From DASQBT01 sp049578545 (lineage in GTDB: Bacteria; Pseudomonadota; Gammaproteobacteria; Burkholderiales; Thiobacillaceae): a DNA stretch of 64,000 nt. Location: positions 1 through 64,000 of the forward strand of contig JBAUMF010000040.1 of the NCBI GenBank assembly GCA_049578545.1, in the 5' to 3' direction. How positions within the stretch are numbered: position 1 is the first letter of the stretch; every line of letters begins with the position of its first letter. The position numbers and the translations under genes were made by a program. Under the pieces are notes generated by a model that ran no database searches, was not told the DNA's origin, and saw nothing but the letters and a program-made list of their open reading frames with translations. Of the stretch, positions 7,579-16,384 are shown piece by piece.

Positions 7579-7746
7579 GCACAAGTCCTAACGATGCCAT
7601 GCCGTTGCCTCCGCTCCAGCGTGGCGCTCCACCCCGGACAATCCTGTGTTCGCGACGGCGCACTGCAACGTCCATCAGTCCGATGAAATTGGCGGAGTTA
7701 TCACCGTCTATATCCCACTTTCTGTCGTCAATGAAGGAGCACCGTC

Positions 7747-8118
7747 ATGAAGAACAATCCCGTTGGCTGGTTTGAAATCTATGTGCAAGACCTCGATCGC
7801 GCCAGGAAGTTTTACGAATCGGTATTCCAGCTCAAGCTGGAAAAGCTGAACAGCCCTGGACTGGAAATCTGGGCCTTTCCGATGGAGTTGAATCGATGGG
7901 GTGCAGGCGGAGCCCTGGTCAAGATGGAAGGCGTGCCGTCCGGAGGCAACAGCGTCCTGGTTTATTTCAGCTGTGAAGATTGTGCAATGGAGGAAGGCCG
8001 TGCCGCAAACTCTGGGGGGCGTATTCAGCGAAGCAAGATGTCTATTGGCGAGTATGGCTTCATCTCCCTGGTTTTTGACACCGAAGGTAACATGTTTGGC
8101 CTGCATTCATTGCAATAA
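7747..8118 (+). CDS. VOC family (glyoxalase/bleomycin-resistance fold) protein
   Basis: The 123-residue protein is one VOC module: V-G-W-F-E-I-Y-V-Q-D-L-D-R-A-R-K-F-Y opens the first beta-alpha unit, and Y-G-F-I-S-L-V-F-D-T-E-G-N-M-F-G-L-H-S ends the second, the usual closing motif. Candidate metal ligands are Glu12 and a C-terminal His. The substrate is unknown. AAGGAG at 7735-7740 fixes the start. It is the last intact cassette-like gene in the array, and the spacer before it (7579-7746) shows TCCTAACGATGCC, possibly half of an attC. Confidence 0.8.
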   Translation: MKNNPVGWFEIYVQDLDRARKFYESVFQLKLEKLNSPGLEIWAFPMELNRWGAGGALVKMEGVPSGGNSVLVYFSCEDCAMEEGRAANSGGRIQRSKMSIGEYGFISLVFDTEGNMFGLHSLQ

Positions 8119-8193
8119 GCCTCAGCCCCCAACCCATCGTGGTAGAAGAGTATTCGCAAACAGCGCTTCGTGCGGTTCGTAGCCAATTGCTGA

Positions 8194-8442
8194 CTTCCCA
8201 CATGGGAAGGACGGATTGTTTGCGGCTCAAAAGGAGCCTCGAAGGAAGGGCCTTGCAAGGAAACCGTGGAAGCGCTCGATGGTTATGATCACATCCTTGT
8301 CCAGGAGCTGAACGAGGCCATAGTCGTTGCAAAGGGAAATCCTGAATCGGGATACGGAACGACTGCAAGAATTGAAGTTCGTCCGATAGAACTGCAGGAA
8401 GAACGTACCGGCCCCGTGTCTATCCGGAAAAATGCCAGCTAG
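8194..8442 (+). pseudogene. YCII/DGPF-family protein, 5'-truncated relic
   Basis: A frame with no start codon ends at TAG 8440-8442 and encodes K-E-G-P-C-K-E-T-V-E-A-L-D-G-Y-D-H-I, then L-N-E-A-I-V-V-A-K-G-N-P-E and I-E-V-R-P-I-E. This matches the D-G-P-F-x-E-T-K-E, L-D-E-A and V-E-V-R-P-I signatures of YCII-related proteins. The N-terminal half is missing (TGA at 8191). The rest of 8119-8610 holds nothing else that I can support. Confidence 0.55.
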
Positions 8443-8610
8443 CCAGCGGCTGCAGCGAATATGATCCTGTGCGCGTCGTGGACACCGCGGAAATCTGCTG
8501 CCGCAAGGACGGAGGGCATGGCTTGCTTCAGTCTGGCGAGGAGTACTGCGGCGATGTCTGCCCGCCGGCGCGCCGCCCAATGTCAGGATCTTCCCATCAA
8601 GGAGGTTGCG

Positions 8611-9288
8611 ATGTTTGCAGGGCACGTAGGTGCAGGACTCGCCATCGGGCGTGCCGAAAGGCGCGTTAATGTCGGTGCGTTCATCTTTGCCGCCCTCCTT
8701 CTTGACGTCGTGCTCTGGCTGTTTGTTGTTCTTGGTTGGGAGTCCCTCACGATTCCCGCCAATTTCGCCAGCACTCATCAGGCGGAGTATGTCTTCCCCT
8801 ATTCGCATGGCTTGCTCGCCAGCATCGCCTGGTCTGCGCTGGCTGGCGCCGCCGCCCTCCTGCTGTGGCATTCGCGCCTCAAGGAGAGGTTGCGCATAGC
8901 GGCCCTCGTCGCTGCGGCAGTTCTTTCGCACTGGTTCCTCGATGCGCTCGTCCATGTACCCGAGCTGCCGCTTGCCGGCGCCAGCTCAATGAAAGTGGGG
9001 CTCGGTCTGTGGCAAGACATGCCTGTGGCACTCGCAGCCGAAGCGCTCATCCTTGCTGCGGGTCTTGGCCTTTTCCTGCCCGGCGCCAGGCTGGCGCGAG
9101 CCAGGAAGTTCTGGCTTGCGCTGCTTTCTCTTCTGATCCTCGTCTTCACCGTAGCCGGGATGACCATCGCGCCCCCTCCACCCTCGGCGATGGCCATGGC
9201 TGCGGGTTCCTTGGCTACCATCATCGTGGTCTCCGCACTCGCCTGCTGGCTCGGAAGGCTGCCTGCCGAGCTACACCAGCGCCAATGA
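8611..9288 (+). CDS. YdjM-like integral membrane protein (putative hydrolase)
   Basis: ATG 8611 is fixed by AAGGAGG at 8599-8605; an upstream ATG at 8461 reads through low-quality sequence. The 225-residue product has about six hydrophobic helices. M-F-A-G-H-V-G-A-G-L-A-I-G at the start, F-P-Y-S-H-G-L near residues 66-72, and S-H-W-F-L-D-A-L-V-H at about 109-118 are the conserved histidine/aspartate motifs of the YdjM-like (DUF457-related) membrane-bound metal-dependent hydrolase family. The true activity of the family is poorly known. The gene marks the right border of the cassette-like zone. Confidence 0.65.
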   Translation: MFAGHVGAGLAIGRAERRVNVGAFIFAALLLDVVLWLFVVLGWESLTIPANFASTHQAEYVFPYSHGLLASIAWSALAGAAALLLWHSRLKERLRIAALVAAAVLSHWFLDALVHVPELPLAGASSMKVGLGLWQDMPVALAAEALILAAGLGLFLPGARLARARKFWLALLSLLILVFTVAGMTIAPPPPSAMAMAAGSLATIIVVSALACWLGRLPAELHQRQ

Positions 9289-9597
9289 ACCAGGCAAGGC
9301 AGACATGCCGGGCAGCCCAGATGCTCCCGCTGCTGTCGGACCAGGAGAGCTCTTCCCACGTGACGGCCATTTGTTGCGATCGGATCGATGCCGGCCTGTC
9401 GGACCTGCCCGCGACTCTCGATACCGAACCCACGGTCAAGCCGCTCTGTGGCCATGAGCAGGGAGCAGTCATTTCCTCCAACCCCAGGAAGCCGCCCTCC
9501 CGGCCGCTGGCGCCCCTCGCATAATTTCGATAGGCTTACGCGTATCTCAACCTCTTCTCGGGGACCGCTCAACTGGGCCCTGTTGGAGCAACGATCC
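9289..9597. other. Intergenic stretch without recognised feature
   Basis: About 310 bases without a supported gene. The open frame running through it (from 9388) is the upstream extension of the zinc-ribbon gene and has no ribosome site before 9585. No repeat, hairpin terminator or promoter could be assigned with confidence. Confidence 0.5.
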
Positions 9598-10008
9598 GTG
9601 AAACCCTGCCGAGAGTGTCACCAGGAAATTTCCGAACAGGCATTCGCATGCCCCCATTGCGGCGCGCCATATCCAGCACGCAACTCATGGGATGGATGGG
9701 GCTACGAGTACAAATCCAAACTTGCCATATCCGGCTGGCCTCTCCTGCACATTTCCTTCAAGTTCCGGCCCAATCGAACACCGGTTGTGGCGCGCGGCAT
9801 CATCGCCATCGGCCAATTCGGCTACGGCGTCGTCTGCATCGCGCAATTTGGCCTCGGCGTGTTTAGTGTCGCTCAGTTTACCGTCGCTGGCTTTGCGCTG
9901 GCGCAGTTTGCAGTCGCCTATTCGCTGATCGCGCAGATTGGCGTGTATGTGGCAGAAGGCCATGGCCAGCTTGTATTCAGTCTGTCAAAGCTTCTCGGCT
10001 TGCCCTGA
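9598..10008 (+). CDS. Zinc-ribbon protein with AQF-type hydrophobic repeats
   Basis: GTG 9598 is preceded by GGAG (9585-9588) and puts the zinc ribbon at the very N-terminus: C-R-E-C-H near residues 4-8 and C-P-H-C near 17-20, four cysteines able to bind zinc. Residues about 60-120 are a hydrophobic run built of five imperfect units of 10-12 residues, each centred on G/A-Q-F/I (G-Q-F-G-Y-G, A-Q-F-G-L-G, A-Q-F-T-V-A, A-Q-F-A-V-A, A-Q-I-G-V-Y). The family is not named here with confidence. The repeat could form membrane helices with a polar Gln stripe. It probably lies in the inner membrane. Confidence 0.6.
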   Translation: MKPCRECHQEISEQAFACPHCGAPYPARNSWDGWGYEYKSKLAISGWPLLHISFKFRPNRTPVVARGIIAIGQFGYGVVCIAQFGLGVFSVAQFTVAGFALAQFAVAYSLIAQIGVYVAEGHGQLVFSLSKLLGLP

Positions 10009-10119
10009 GCCGCACATCGAGGAGGCCGCCCCGCAGCGGACGCGGGCACGCTCGTTCGCTTTGCTCGGGGTATCCTTGCCAAACCTTGGGTACCTAACAG
10101 AATAGAGGATGAAACCAGC

Positions 10120-11199
10120 GTGAAGGCGCCATTACCACCAAATGAGACAGCTCGGTTACAAGCCCTGCATCGGTATGCAATCCTGGATACATTGGAAGAG
10201 CAGGCGTTCAATGACGTAACGATGCTTGCGTCGTTCATCTGCGAAACGCCCATCGCCCTCATCTCCCTGGTTGATAGCGAACGCCAGTGGTTCAAGTCAC
10301 GGTTGGGGCTGCAGGCTGCGCAGACACCCCGGGAACATGCATTCTGCGCACACGCCATTCTGCAGCCCAACGAGGTGCTTGTGGTAAGCGATGCACAGTC
10401 CGATCCGCGATTTGTCGACAATCCGCTGGTGACGGGCGAACCCCGCATCCGCTTTTACGCGGGTGCCCCCCTGATGACGCCGGCCGGCCATCCCCTGGGC
10501 ACAGTCTGCGTGATCGACCGCACCCCGCGCGAACTGAGTGAGGAAAAGGTCGAGGCATTGCGCGCCTTGTCACGGCAAGTCGTGGCGCAACTGGAACTGC
10601 GCCGGATCGTCGCCGAAATTCAGCTGAGCACGATAGAACTGAAAGCGTACCAGCGGCAGCTGGAGGCCTATAAGAAGCAGGTCGAAAGCGCAAATGCCGA
10701 GCTGCAAGCCCAGAGCATCACCGACGCCCTTACCGGCATTGGCAATCGGCGAGCATTCGACCGGACTTTAGGCAAGGAACTCGAGCGTGCGTCTCGCAGC
10801 AACACGCGGGTTTCCTTGCTGCTCGCGGATATCGACGCCTTCAAGCCTTACAACGACAGGTACGGACATCCTGCAGGAGATGAAGCGCTTCGACAGGTGG
10901 CACGGGTGCTTTCCAGGCACGCGCGCGGTTATGACGTAGTGGCGCGCTATGGAGGTGAGGAATTCGCAGTCATTCTTCCCAACACGGGTATTGAAACCGC
11001 CATCCAGGTCGGGGAACGCTTACGCAGTGCCGTTGAGGCCGCCTCCTGGCCCAACCGGGCTGTCACGATCAGCATCGGCGCGAGCACGAGTGCAGGTTCG
11101 AGCGACGCGACAACAGTGATTTCGCAGGCTGACCAGGCGCTCTATCGCGCAAAAGGGCTGGGAAGAAACCGGGTCTGCCACGCCAGCAGAGGTCCTTGA
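10120..11199 (+). CDS. GAF domain diguanylate cyclase
   Basis: The 359-residue soluble protein has an N-terminal GAF domain (about 25-155, with R-E-H-A-F-C-A-H and G-A-P-L-M-T-P-A-G-H-P-L-G-T-V-C-V-I-D), a coiled coil (about 170-197), and a GGEEF domain (about 200-355). The active site GGEEF is at residues 278-282. An RxxD inhibitory I-site (R-G-Y-D) lies exactly five residues upstream, so product inhibition by c-di-GMP is likely. It makes c-di-GMP from two GTP. GTG 10120 is the start with GAGGAT upstream. The ligand of the GAF domain is unknown. Confidence 0.9.
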   Translation: MKAPLPPNETARLQALHRYAILDTLEEQAFNDVTMLASFICETPIALISLVDSERQWFKSRLGLQAAQTPREHAFCAHAILQPNEVLVVSDAQSDPRFVDNPLVTGEPRIRFYAGAPLMTPAGHPLGTVCVIDRTPRELSEEKVEALRALSRQVVAQLELRRIVAEIQLSTIELKAYQRQLEAYKKQVESANAELQAQSITDALTGIGNRRAFDRTLGKELERASRSNTRVSLLLADIDAFKPYNDRYGHPAGDEALRQVARVLSRHARGYDVVARYGGEEFAVILPNTGIETAIQVGERLRSAVEAASWPNRAVTISIGASTSAGSSDATTVISQADQALYRAKGLGRNRVCHASRGP

Positions 11200-11427
11200 A
11201 CAGCCTGTGCGGGGCTGGCGTCCCACGTTGAGAATCCTGATTCATAACGCCTTGGGGTCGTGAAATGGATCCATGCATTGTATTCTGCCCGCACAGATCG
11301 TTCAGCGACGGGAATTTATTGAAACCAAACCAAGAACCTGGCGATCGTTTCGGGCCGGCCCCGGAGGCGCTGCGCCGACTTCGGCAGTGCAAGCGGAACT
11401 TGGCCCTTTCTAACCATGGAGCATCAA

Positions 11428-12453
11428 ATGAACCAGCAACTCGATCCAGGCTACATCATGCAGACAGCGACGGCTTTCTGGGCTTCCAAGGTGTTGCTCA
11501 CTGCCGTCGAACTTGATCTCTTTACCACTCTTGGTGATGGCCCAATGACGGCACACCAGCTTGGTGACAAACTTGGGCTCCATCCCCGTGGCACTTACGA
11601 TTTCTTTGACGCATTGGTGGCCTTGAAATTTCTTGACCGTAACGGCGATGGTCAGCAAGGACAATACAGTAACACCCCGGAAACGGACGCGTACCTGAAC
11701 AAAACCAGTCCCACCTACATCGGTGGATTGCCGGAGATGCTGAACTCGCGCCTGTTTGGCTTCTGGAATGATCTGGGTACCGCACTCAAGACCGGCAGGC
11801 CGCAGAACGAGGTGAAGCGGCACGGAAAATCCATCTTTGAGGAACTGTACTCGAGTGAAGCCAAGCTCGGCGAATTCCTCGCCGCAATGACCGGTTTTCA
11901 GGCGGCCAACTTCACGCAACTGGCAGAGAAGTTTGATTTTTCCAGGTACAAAACGGTGAGCGACGTTGGCGGTGCATTGGCTCTGTTGTCGCGAATGGTG
12001 GGGAAGCGTCATCCGCATCTCCGCTTTGCCAGCTTCGATCTGCCACCAGTGGCACCTCACGCACAAAAGCACATCGATGCAGCCGGAATGAGTGATCGCA
12101 TCAAGGTGGTGGCGGGCGACTTCTTTGCGGACGACCTTCCCAGGGCTGACGTCATCACCATGGGCAATATCCTGCATGACTGGAATCTGGAGAACAAGAA
12201 GATACTCATCAAGAAAGCATACGATGCACTTCCTGACGGGGGGGCATTCATCGCCATTGAGAATCTGATCGACGATGCCCGCCGGCAAAATGCATTTGGA
12301 CTGCTGATGTCACTCAATATGCTCATCGAATTTGGCGACGCTTTCGATTACACCGGTGCAGATTTCAGGGAGTGGTGCAAGGAGGCGGGTTTCGGGCGCT
12401 TCGAATTCATCCGTCTGGCCGGCCCGACCAGTGCCGCCATTGCATACAAGTGA
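11428..12453 (+). CDS. SAM-dependent O-methyltransferase (acetylserotonin-OMT-like)
   Basis: The product has 341 residues. ATG 11428 is preferred over ATG 11416 because GGAG lies at 11418-11421. Residues 1-90 are a winged-helix dimerisation domain (F-W-A-S-K-V-L-L-T-A-V-E-L-D-L-F, G-P-M-T-A-H-Q-L). The C-terminal part is a class I SAM fold: V-S-D-V-G-G-A-L-A-L-L is the SAM-binding motif I, V-V-A-G-D-F-F follows, and H-D-W near 250 gives the usual catalytic His. Bacterial relatives methylate hydroxyls of quinone- or tetrapyrrole-type metabolites, but the substrate is not deducible. The 228-base spacer before it shows no promoter that I can assert. Confidence 0.8.
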   Translation: MNQQLDPGYIMQTATAFWASKVLLTAVELDLFTTLGDGPMTAHQLGDKLGLHPRGTYDFFDALVALKFLDRNGDGQQGQYSNTPETDAYLNKTSPTYIGGLPEMLNSRLFGFWNDLGTALKTGRPQNEVKRHGKSIFEELYSSEAKLGEFLAAMTGFQAANFTQLAEKFDFSRYKTVSDVGGALALLSRMVGKRHPHLRFASFDLPPVAPHAQKHIDAAGMSDRIKVVAGDFFADDLPRADVITMGNILHDWNLENKKILIKKAYDALPDGGAFIAIENLIDDARRQNAFGLLMSLNMLIEFGDAFDYTGADFREWCKEAGFGRFEFIRLAGPTSAAIAYK

Positions 12454-12515
12454 CGGGCCCTGACGCTGATACAATGTGATTGGCACTGGAAACGGGACCA
12501 GGGAGCGTTCATTCA

Positions 12516-13280
12516 ATGGATACACGCGCACTGCTTCTTGTCTTCATACTGGTCACCGGTTGCGTAAGCCCAGCCATCGCACCTCCCAGGGACGAGATGG
12601 CCAGGGTCAAGGCTGTCCGCATCGTGCCAATGGAAGCACCGCCGCTGGGAGTACCCCTGGAATTTCGCAATCTGCTTCCCAATATTGCTTCGCCAGTTTT
12701 GGTCTACAACACAATCGCAGTACTGGTTGAAACGCCAGCGGTCCAAGGGCGCAGCGCCGAATTCTCAAGCTCGTTTCAGGCATCTCTGGAAGCCAAGGGT
12801 AGCTGGATGCCGACACGTGTACTCGCCGACGAAGTGTGGGCACAGCTGAACGCTCGGGGAATCGCGGCCAGCGTGAAATCGGAAGTCAGACCGATTCCTG
12901 CCGTCAAGGAGCGTGGCTACACGCTGTTAATGGAGAATTGGATGGCCCCCATCCGCGCCTGGTATAACGACACCAAGCCGGTTACCGACTACGCCGGCCT
13001 TACATTGGAGCAAGGGCAGTATGTTCTGGAGGTTGCTGTATCGAACTACGAAATTTACGACGGTAAACTGCTCATGTCGGTGATGATGAAGATGATCGAC
13101 TTGTCCAGTGGTCGTGTCAGAGGTCGGGCCCGCGCACTTATGGATCCCGCCAAAATTCCGCAGGTGGCTCCTTTCGATCAGTCGTTTGGTAATGATGCAG
13201 CGCGATTCAAGGCGATCGTGGCAGCGGAGGGACAGACTCTGGTCAAGGCATGTCTGACCCAGCTTGGGCTGGTTAAATGA
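12516..13280 (+). CDS. Putative lipoprotein of unknown function
   Basis: Start ATG 12516 (M-D-T-R-A-L-L-L-V-F-I-L-V-T-G-C) gives a classic lipobox L-V-T-G-C with Cys16; an upstream in-frame ATG at 12480 would bury the signal peptide. The product has 254 residues. The mature part looks like an all-soluble alpha/beta domain with two conserved-looking W-M-A-P-I-R-A-W-Y and Y-E-I-Y-D-G-K-L-L-M stretches. It is probably anchored to the envelope. No family is recognised; many proteobacterial genomes carry uncharacterised lipoproteins of this size. Confidence 0.65.
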   Translation: MDTRALLLVFILVTGCVSPAIAPPRDEMARVKAVRIVPMEAPPLGVPLEFRNLLPNIASPVLVYNTIAVLVETPAVQGRSAEFSSSFQASLEAKGSWMPTRVLADEVWAQLNARGIAASVKSEVRPIPAVKERGYTLLMENWMAPIRAWYNDTKPVTDYAGLTLEQGQYVLEVAVSNYEIYDGKLLMSVMMKMIDLSSGRVRGRARALMDPAKIPQVAPFDQSFGNDAARFKAIVAAEGQTLVKACLTQLGLVK

Positions 13281-13476
13281 CTGAACGCTGCAATACTCTG
13301 CCTGTCTCCCAGCCGATCTGGTTGTTGCGGCCCAACCCACGGCCAGGAACAGGGGCGCCAACAACGTCTATGCCAGGTCAATTCCGGCCAAGGTTAGTTC
13401 CTTCTTCGATCGGCCCCGTCTCCAGCAGTGCATTGTCTGCCATGCCCAGTTGAACTAACTCGGTCATTCTGCGTTC

Positions 13477-14049
13477 ATGCACCCCATCCTGCAAAAACTT
13501 CAAGGCGGCGACCGGCGCAGCATCGGGCGTTCCGAAGAAGTGGTGAGTGAGGTTTTGGGAAAGCCTGCCCTTTTCGAAGTTCTCATTCGTGGTCTGACCA
13601 GTGAGGATGCAATTGTGCGCGTGCGTGCATCGGATGCGATGGAAAAGGTTTGCCGCGCCCATCCCGAATTCCTGTCACCACATAAGAAGTTCTTGCTCAA
13701 ACTGGCTGCCCGGTCACAACAGAAGGAAGTGCGCTGGCATTTGGCGCAGGTGTTGCCCAGACTCAAGCTCAGGCCGAAGGAGAAACGGTGGGTAGTTGAC
13801 CTCCTGTTGTCCTATTTCGGCGACAGCAGCCGTATCGTCAAGACCTGTGCGATGCAGGCACTGGCGGATATTGGTCAACAGACTCCGGAATTGCAAGCGT
13901 CGATTCTGGTCCACCTGCAGGAAGTGTGCAAAGCCGGCTCACCTGCCATGAAGGCTCGCGGCCGCAAGCTGCTTGCTGACATGGATGCGCTTGCAAAGCG
14001 CCGTGACAGCGCTCATCGCAGGCATCGCTCTGGTTCACCTGAGTGTTAA
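13477..14049 (+). CDS. HEAT-repeat-like protein
   Basis: The 190-residue product is made of helical repeats: D-A-I-V-R-V-R-A-S-D-A-M-E-K-V, K-E-V-R-W-H-L-A-Q-V-L-P-R-L and S-R-I-V-K-T-C-A-M-Q-A-L-A-D-I are the characteristic second halves of HEAT units. Such folds are protein-binding scaffolds. No signal peptide. The ribosome site is weak. The 3' end overlaps the start region of the next gene by about 65 bases, suggesting co-translation. Confidence 0.65.
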   Translation: MHPILQKLQGGDRRSIGRSEEVVSEVLGKPALFEVLIRGLTSEDAIVRVRASDAMEKVCRAHPEFLSPHKKFLLKLAARSQQKEVRWHLAQVLPRLKLRPKEKRWVVDLLLSYFGDSSRIVKTCAMQALADIGQQTPELQASILVHLQEVCKAGSPAMKARGRKLLADMDALAKRRDSAHRRHRSGSPEC

Positions 14050-14470
14050 TGATCATGGGAGAAGAAAATTGTCCGCGGCAATATTGAAGGCACTCGGGAT
14101 CTGGTTCTTACTCGCCCTGCTGGCCATCCTGAATGGCCTGCTGCGGGAGAGGCTACTTATCCCGCTTTTTGGGCAATCCATGGCCCTTCCACTCAGCGGC
14201 CTTTGCTTGTCCCTGTTTATCTTCTTGTTTGCCTGGTTCACGCTGCCCTGGATAGGGGTTCTCCAATCGTCGCGCTATGCGATGATCGGCATATTATGGC
14301 TGCTCATGACGCTTCTGTTCGAAAATTCGTTTGGCCGTCTTGTTGCAGAAAAGACGTGGACAGAACTGCTGGGGGCCTACAACTTCATGAGCGGAAATCT
14401 TTGGGATCTGGTTCTGCTATCCACCGCCCTTTCCCCTTACCTGGCTGCGAAGCTGAGGGGGTATGCATGA
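13985..14470 (+). CDS. Integral membrane protein, unknown
   Basis: The frame encodes about four hydrophobic helices (L-G-I-W-F-L-L-A-L-L-A-I-L, a P-L-S-G-L-C-L-S-L-F-I-F-L-F-A-W-F segment, then I-G-I-L-W-L-L-M-T-L-L and a last L-V-L-L-S-T-A). The start is uncertain: ATG 13985, GTG 14003 or TTG 13973 are possible and all overlap the HEAT-repeat gene. No family recognised. Size 161 aa from ATG 13985. Confidence 0.55.
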   Translation: MRLQSAVTALIAGIALVHLSVNDHGRRKLSAAILKALGIWFLLALLAILNGLLRERLLIPLFGQSMALPLSGLCLSLFIFLFAWFTLPWIGVLQSSRYAMIGILWLLMTLLFENSFGRLVAEKTWTELLGAYNFMSGNLWDLVLLSTALSPYLAAKLRGYA

Positions 14471-14577
14471 ATGAGGGTCGGTGGCTTGGTACCAGCCTGC
14501 CCTCCCCTCGCGGGCAGGCCGGAGGGTGCCGACATGCCGCATGACATCCTGGGCCCGCACCCAGAGAAAGGCGCCGA

Positions 14578-15114
14578 TTGAAGAAACGTGTTTTGCCCTT
14601 GTCCAGAGTCTATCAGCTGCTGGAGCCGGGGCCAGTGGTGCTGATCACGACCGCGCGCAAGGGCAAGACAGACATCATGACCCAGTCGTGGCACACGATG
14701 ATGGAGTTCGTGCCGCCGCTGGTGGGCTGTGTCATCAGTGGACGCAATCACAGTTTCGATGTCCTCAGGGCTACACGGGAATGCGTCATCAACATCCCGA
14801 CACAGGAACTGGCAAAGCAGGTGGTTGGCTGCGGCAACACGTCCGGAAGCAGGATCGACAAGTTCAAGTATTTTGGCCTCACGGCGGCCACCGCCTCGCT
14901 TGTCGAGGCGCCACTCATCGCCGAATGCTACGCCAATCTCGAATGCAGGGTCGCGGATACGCGGCTGGTGAACAGATACAACTTCTTTGTCCTGGAGGTA
15001 GTCAAGGCCTGGATCGATCCTTCAGCAAAGGATCCGCGGACGATGCATCACCGCGGCAGGGGGACATTCATGGTGGCGGGCAAGACCATCAGGCTGCCGT
15101 CCAGGATGAAATAG
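14578..15114 (+). CDS. Flavin reductase family protein
   Basis: The 178-residue protein fits the flavin-reductase-like (DIM6/NTAB, FMN-binding split barrel) family: P-G-P-V-V-L-I-T-T opens the barrel, followed by an M-T-Q-S-W-H-T-M-M segment, a C-V-I-N-I-P-T strand near residue 75, and C-R-V-A-D-T-R. Members use FMN with NAD(P)H to supply reduced flavin or act on small substrates. The start is TTG 14578 with AGAAAGG (14564-14570) upstream; no in-frame ATG is suitable. Confidence 0.75.
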   Translation: MKKRVLPLSRVYQLLEPGPVVLITTARKGKTDIMTQSWHTMMEFVPPLVGCVISGRNHSFDVLRATRECVINIPTQELAKQVVGCGNTSGSRIDKFKYFGLTAATASLVEAPLIAECYANLECRVADTRLVNRYNFFVLEVVKAWIDPSAKDPRTMHHRGRGTFMVAGKTIRLPSRMK

Positions 15115-15163
15115 ACCCCCGCGGACTCCTGATTCAAATCAGGTTGACCGCGGTGAACAGGCC

Positions 15164-15967
15164 CTAGTGTCCGCGTTCAAACTGATTTGCGGCGCCACCG
15201 CCAAAGTTGATTTCATAGGCGGTGGCCGCGCCGATCGCGCATTGACTCAGGCCGAGCGGCATCACGGCTCGATTTTCGGACAAGGGTATGCGGCCCGCCA
15301 TGATTTCTGCTTCATGCTGAGGAAATAGCGGAAGTCTGCCCGGGTCAGCATAGCCTTCCGGGTTGATGGGCATGTTGGTCATGGGATCGTATTTGTCGGT
15401 CGCTCCCACGGTGTGAAGCAGCTCATGGGCGATGACCACGTTGTTCTGCGCCTGTTGCGCTTGACTGGCGAATGCATGGACGACGCCGATGAGGCCTTTT
15501 TGCAGGCCAAGCGAGTGGTCAAGCGCCTTGCCGTCTTCAGCTTCGTGATACAGGACGTACATGCGAATCCGCCCCAGTTGAGGCAGGGTGCTTTCCGAAT
15601 GGCGGTACACCCACCAGCGCAGCTTGAGGCTCCACACGATGGTCTTGAGTACGCTTCGGTCGTGGGGCGGCGCGGGAGGCGGTTCATTCAATGAATGTTG
15701 CAGGTCTATCTGCAGTGCAGGCTTCAGGCGAACGCCGTATTTGTAGGCCTGGCTTTCCAGGAAGGCGTTGATCTCGGCGAAGTCTGCGGGCTTGAGGCCG
15801 CGAACATACGCCGCCGATGCCTCGCTGCCATCACCGTTTATGGGGTAGATGGAAACCTCAAGCGGGCGCAGCCAGCTGCGCACCAGATGCGATTCACCCC
15901 AGGTGAAGCCCAGGGTCAAAGCCAGGATGCCGAGGAGCACGGCAATGCGGAGGAAGCGGAAAGACAT
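15164..15967 (-). CDS. Membrane-anchored putative zinc metallopeptidase
   Basis: The 267-residue product begins with one N-terminal hydrophobic helix (residues 7-23, signal anchor). Residues 180-195 contain H-E-L-L-H-T-V-G-A-T-D-K-Y, an extended zincin motif HExxHxxGxxD whose two His and a third ligand would bind zinc and whose Glu would be the base. The remainder has no recognised domain. The active part probably faces the periplasm. The substrate is unknown. It is divergent in spirit from the three-gene operon upstream (16034-20300), being on the same strand 66 bases after it. Confidence 0.7.
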   Translation of the reverse strand: MSFRFLRIAVLLGILALTLGFTWGESHLVRSWLRPLEVSIYPINGDGSEASAAYVRGLKPADFAEINAFLESQAYKYGVRLKPALQIDLQHSLNEPPPAPPHDRSVLKTIVWSLKLRWWVYRHSESTLPQLGRIRMYVLYHEAEDGKALDHSLGLQKGLIGVVHAFASQAQQAQNNVVIAHELLHTVGATDKYDPMTNMPINPEGYADPGRLPLFPQHEAEIMAGRIPLSENRAVMPLGLSQCAIGAATAYEINFGGGAANQFERGH

Positions 15968-16033
15968 GTGGATTGGCGAAAGTGACGTGCAGAACTCTTT
16001 TACGGCGAGGTGCGCGATCGCTTGAATGTCCTG

Positions 16034-16384
16034 TCAGTTCCTGTCCAGATGGAAGCGGTGCAGTACGCGGTGCGCAATCGGGGTAAGCAGGATTCCCATC
16101 AAGGCAATGAGCACCAGACCGCTGTAGAGTGCGTAGAGTGAAGCAAACAGTTTGGCTCCGTTGCTTTTGAGCGCATCAACCGGACCCATGCCACCGAGTA
16201 TCATCGACGCATTGAGTAGCGCGTCGATCCAGCCGAGCCGGGCAATCCAGTGATAGCCAGCCACGCCAATCGTCAGGCTTATCCCGATAAGCACCGCGGC
16301 CAGTCCGATGGAGTGAATCAGCCTGATGATGAAAACCCTGGGTGGAGCCAGTGGCTCGTACTTGCGCTCAAGTCGGAATTTCAT
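16034..16384 (-). CDS. Small two-helix membrane protein (ion-channel-like)
   Basis: ATG 16384 overlaps the stop of the preceding gene (ATGA, 16381-16384), so translation is coupled and the longer frame to 16528 is rejected. The product (116 aa) has hydrophobic helices near 18-45 and 75-100, separated by a loop reading M-I-L-G-G-M-G-P-V and Y-A-L-Y-S-G-L-V. This resembles a K-channel-like two-helix module without a proper selectivity filter. It is the last gene of the DUF748-DUF4870 operon. Confidence 0.6.
   Translation of the reverse strand: MKFRLERKYEPLAPPRVFIIRLIHSIGLAAVLIGISLTIGVAGYHWIARLGWIDALLNASMILGGMGPVDALKSNGAKLFASLYALYSGLVLIALMGILLTPIAHRVLHRFHLDRN

Noticed and set aside
1..9000. Integron integrase gene
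   Set aside because: No tyrosine-recombinase-like frame is present on either strand in the cassette region; if one exists it is left of the window.
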